Below the pieces are notes generated by a model. The model did not search any database, was not told where the DNA came from, and saw nothing but the letters and a program-made list of their open reading frames with translations. The translations under genes and the position numbers were made by a program. Below are positions 6,546-7,308 of a DNA stretch of 7,308 nucleotides, piece after piece. The stretch comes from UBA7803 sp041686955 (GTDB lineage Bacteria; Pseudomonadota; Gammaproteobacteria; Pseudomonadales; Azotimanducaceae). Location: contig JAWLCV010000123.1 of the NCBI GenBank assembly GCA_041686955.1, forward strand, positions 1 to 7,308, written 5' to 3'. The first letter of the stretch is position 1; each line of letters starts with the position of its first letter.

Positions 6546-6565
6546 GATATGCTAAGTGGCATCTC
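6546..6565. promoter_or_regulatory. Candidate operator: imperfect 20-bp palindrome
   Basis: GATATGC (6546-6552), a six-base spacer TAAGTG, then GCATCTC (6559-6565). The arms are complementary at six of seven positions. Size and place, in the middle of a divergent promoter region and overlapping the best -10-like hexamer, suit a dimeric repressor or activator. No regulator gene adjoins, so the cognate protein is unknown. Confidence 0.3.
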
Positions 6566-6599
6566 GCGCAACGGCGACAATGCCTCCATCGCGGCGTCG

Positions 6600-6620
6600 A
6601 ACAGGGAACAGGGAGCAGGG
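6600..6620 (+). repeat. Three 7-bp tandem units covering the FAH-family ribosome site
   Basis: AACAGGG (6600-6606), AACAGGG (6607-6613) and AGCAGGG (6614-6620) lie directly before the ATG at 6623. The AGGGAG at 6610-6615, seven bases from the ATG, is a strong Shine-Dalgarno made by the junction of units two and three. A change in unit number would give or remove alternative ribosome sites. It may equally be an innocuous purine-rich leader. Confidence 0.5.
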
Positions 6621-6622
6621 GT

Positions 6623-7308
6623 ATGACGACGGAGTTCCGCAGGATTCTTCTCGACGGCTATCCGATCCTCGCCACCCGCGAGGGCGATAGGCTCGTCACC
6701 CGGGACGGCCGGTCGGTGGCGGCCGACGAGGCCGTTCACCTGCCCCCGGTGGCGCCCACCAAGATCGTCTGCGTGCATCTCAACTACCACAGCCGGGTGA
6801 ACGAGTTCATGACCCGGCTGCCGCCGGCGCCCACCTACTTCCACAAGCCCGTCAGCGCGCTCAACTCCCACGGCGGCGACGTGGTGCGTCCGGCGCGGTG
6901 CAAGTACCTGAACTACGAGGGCGAGATCGCCATCGTCATCGGCCGGCACTGCCGCAACATCGCGCCCTCGGAGGCCGGTCACTACATCGCCGGCTACGCC
7001 GTCGCCAACGACTACGGGCTGCACGACTTCCGCGACACCGATGCGGGATCGATGCTGCGGGTGAAGGGCTCCGACACGCTGTGTCCCATCGGCCCGGGGC
7101 TGGTGGAAGGCTGGGATTTCCGCGACAAGCGCATCCGCACCTTCGTCAACGGCAAGGTAGTGCAGGACGGCAACACCAGCGACATGGAATGGGACATGCA
7201 CTACCTGGTGGCCGACATCGCCCGCACCATCACCCTGGTGCCCGGCGACGTGCTGCTCTCCGGCACGCCCGCCAACAGCCGCCCGGTCAACCCCGGCGAC
7301 GTGGTGGA
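6623..7308 (+). CDS. Fumarylacetoacetate hydrolase-family protein (cut by right edge)
   Basis: The first 228 codons of an FAH-superfamily enzyme (PF01557), which cleaves, hydrates, isomerises or decarboxylates oxo-dicarboxylic intermediates with a bound divalent metal. VAPTKIVCVHLNYHSRVNEF (43-62) is the family entry motif. Metal ligands appear as E99 and E101 in NYEGEIAIVIG and D130 in AGYAVANDYG. The segment DYGLHDF followed by LRVKGSDTLCPIGP (130-158) resembles HpaG, the homoprotocatechuate-pathway isomerase/decarboxylase. SGTPANSRPVNPGDVV (213-228) is the usual near-C-terminal motif, so perhaps 40-60 residues are missing. The ATG at 6623 has a strong ribosome site (AGGGAG, 6610-6615). The gene is divergent from the ADC-like gene. 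Together with the HpaE-like ALDH upstream it hints at processing of a ring-cleavage-type or dicarboxylic product, but the exact reaction cannot be fixed from the sequence. Confidence 0.92.
   Translation, partial: MTTEFRRILLDGYPILATREGDRLVTRDGRSVAADEAVHLPPVAPTKIVCVHLNYHSRVNEFMTRLPPAPTYFHKPVSALNSHGGDVVRPARCKYLNYEGEIAIVIGRHCRNIAPSEAGHYIAGYAVANDYGLHDFRDTDAGSMLRVKGSDTLCPIGPGLVEGWDFRDKRIRTFVNGKVVQDGNTSDMEWDMHYLVADIARTITLVPGDVLLSGTPANSRPVNPGDVV

Larger units (their letters stand above)
6462..6622. promoter_or_regulatory. Divergent intergenic region between the ADC-like and FAH-family genes
   Basis: These 161 bp must hold the promoters of both flanking genes. A TTGACC at 6539-6544 resembles a plus-strand -35 box, but no acceptable -10 follows at 15-19 bp. 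TATGCT (6548-6553) is the best -10-like hexamer and lacks a -35. An imperfect palindrome lies at 6546-6565, and CGGCCGGCCG at 6525-6534 is a perfect ten-base palindrome that GC-rich DNA can produce by chance. No small gene is seen here. Confidence 0.45.

Noticed and set aside
6557..6571. Possible sigma-54 promoter (TGGCA at 6557-6561) before the FAH gene
   Set aside because: The downstream GC element is not at the required spacing; position 14-15 of the consensus reads AA.
5852..7201. Minus-strand open frame of 449 codons across the ADC-like gene and the FAH gene
   Set aside because: It runs antisense through FAH and then in a wrong frame through the ADC-like gene. Both overlapped genes have clear motifs and ribosome sites.
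1..7308. Mobile elements, CRISPR arrays, tRNA or rRNA genes, phage or defence genes
   Set aside because: None seen: no transposase, no regularly spaced repeats, no terminal inverted repeats and no RNA gene signatures. The window is occupied by regulators and metabolic enzymes.

Overview
The window is one gene-dense block of high-GC DNA of typical proteobacterial character. Three things suggest a metabolically versatile soil, water or marine proteobacterium: strong G/C preference at third codon positions, AraC regulators with the Arabinose_bd-type sensor domain, and an oxidative catabolic gene set. No taxonomic marker is present, so the lineage cannot be named. Six complete or nearly complete genes and two genes cut by the window edges fill almost everything; the longest gap is 161 bp.

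Layout from left to right. Positions 416 to 1 (minus strand) hold the N-terminal part of an AraC-family regulator that runs off the left edge. A short AT-rich divergent promoter region (417-513) separates it from a second, complete AraC-family regulator (514-1533, plus). Thirty-four bases further on begins a tight plus-strand run: a cytochrome P450 (1568-2842), a glutamine-synthetase-fold ligase (2843-4147, whose ATG directly follows the P450 stop in the same frame) and an aldehyde dehydrogenase (4168-5628). A minus-strand acetoacetate-decarboxylase-superfamily gene (6461-5658) converges on the ALDH with a 29-bp gap. A 161-bp divergent intergenic region then leads to a fumarylacetoacetate hydrolase-family gene (6623 onward, plus), cut by the right edge.

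How the genes may work together (inference). Regulator, P450, GS-like ligase and ALDH look like one transcription unit. A GS-fold ligase beside an ALDH recalls gamma-glutamylation routes for amines: the putrescine Puu pathway (PuuA ligase, PuuC dehydrogenase), isopropylamine catabolism (IpuC) and aniline catabolism (TdnQ/AtdA1). Here a P450 stands where an amine oxidase or dioxygenase would be expected. The ALDH resembles the HpaE group and the FAH-family protein resembles HpaG, so the flanking genes may process a dicarboxylic or ring-cleavage-type intermediate. The ADC-like enzyme keeps the catalytic Lys-Lys pair but seems to lack two pocket residues of true acetoacetate decarboxylase. No redox partner for the P450, no gamma-glutamyl hydrolase and no transporter lies inside the window. 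The substrate therefore cannot be read from the sequence, but the P450-ligase-ALDH combination is the most interesting feature here.
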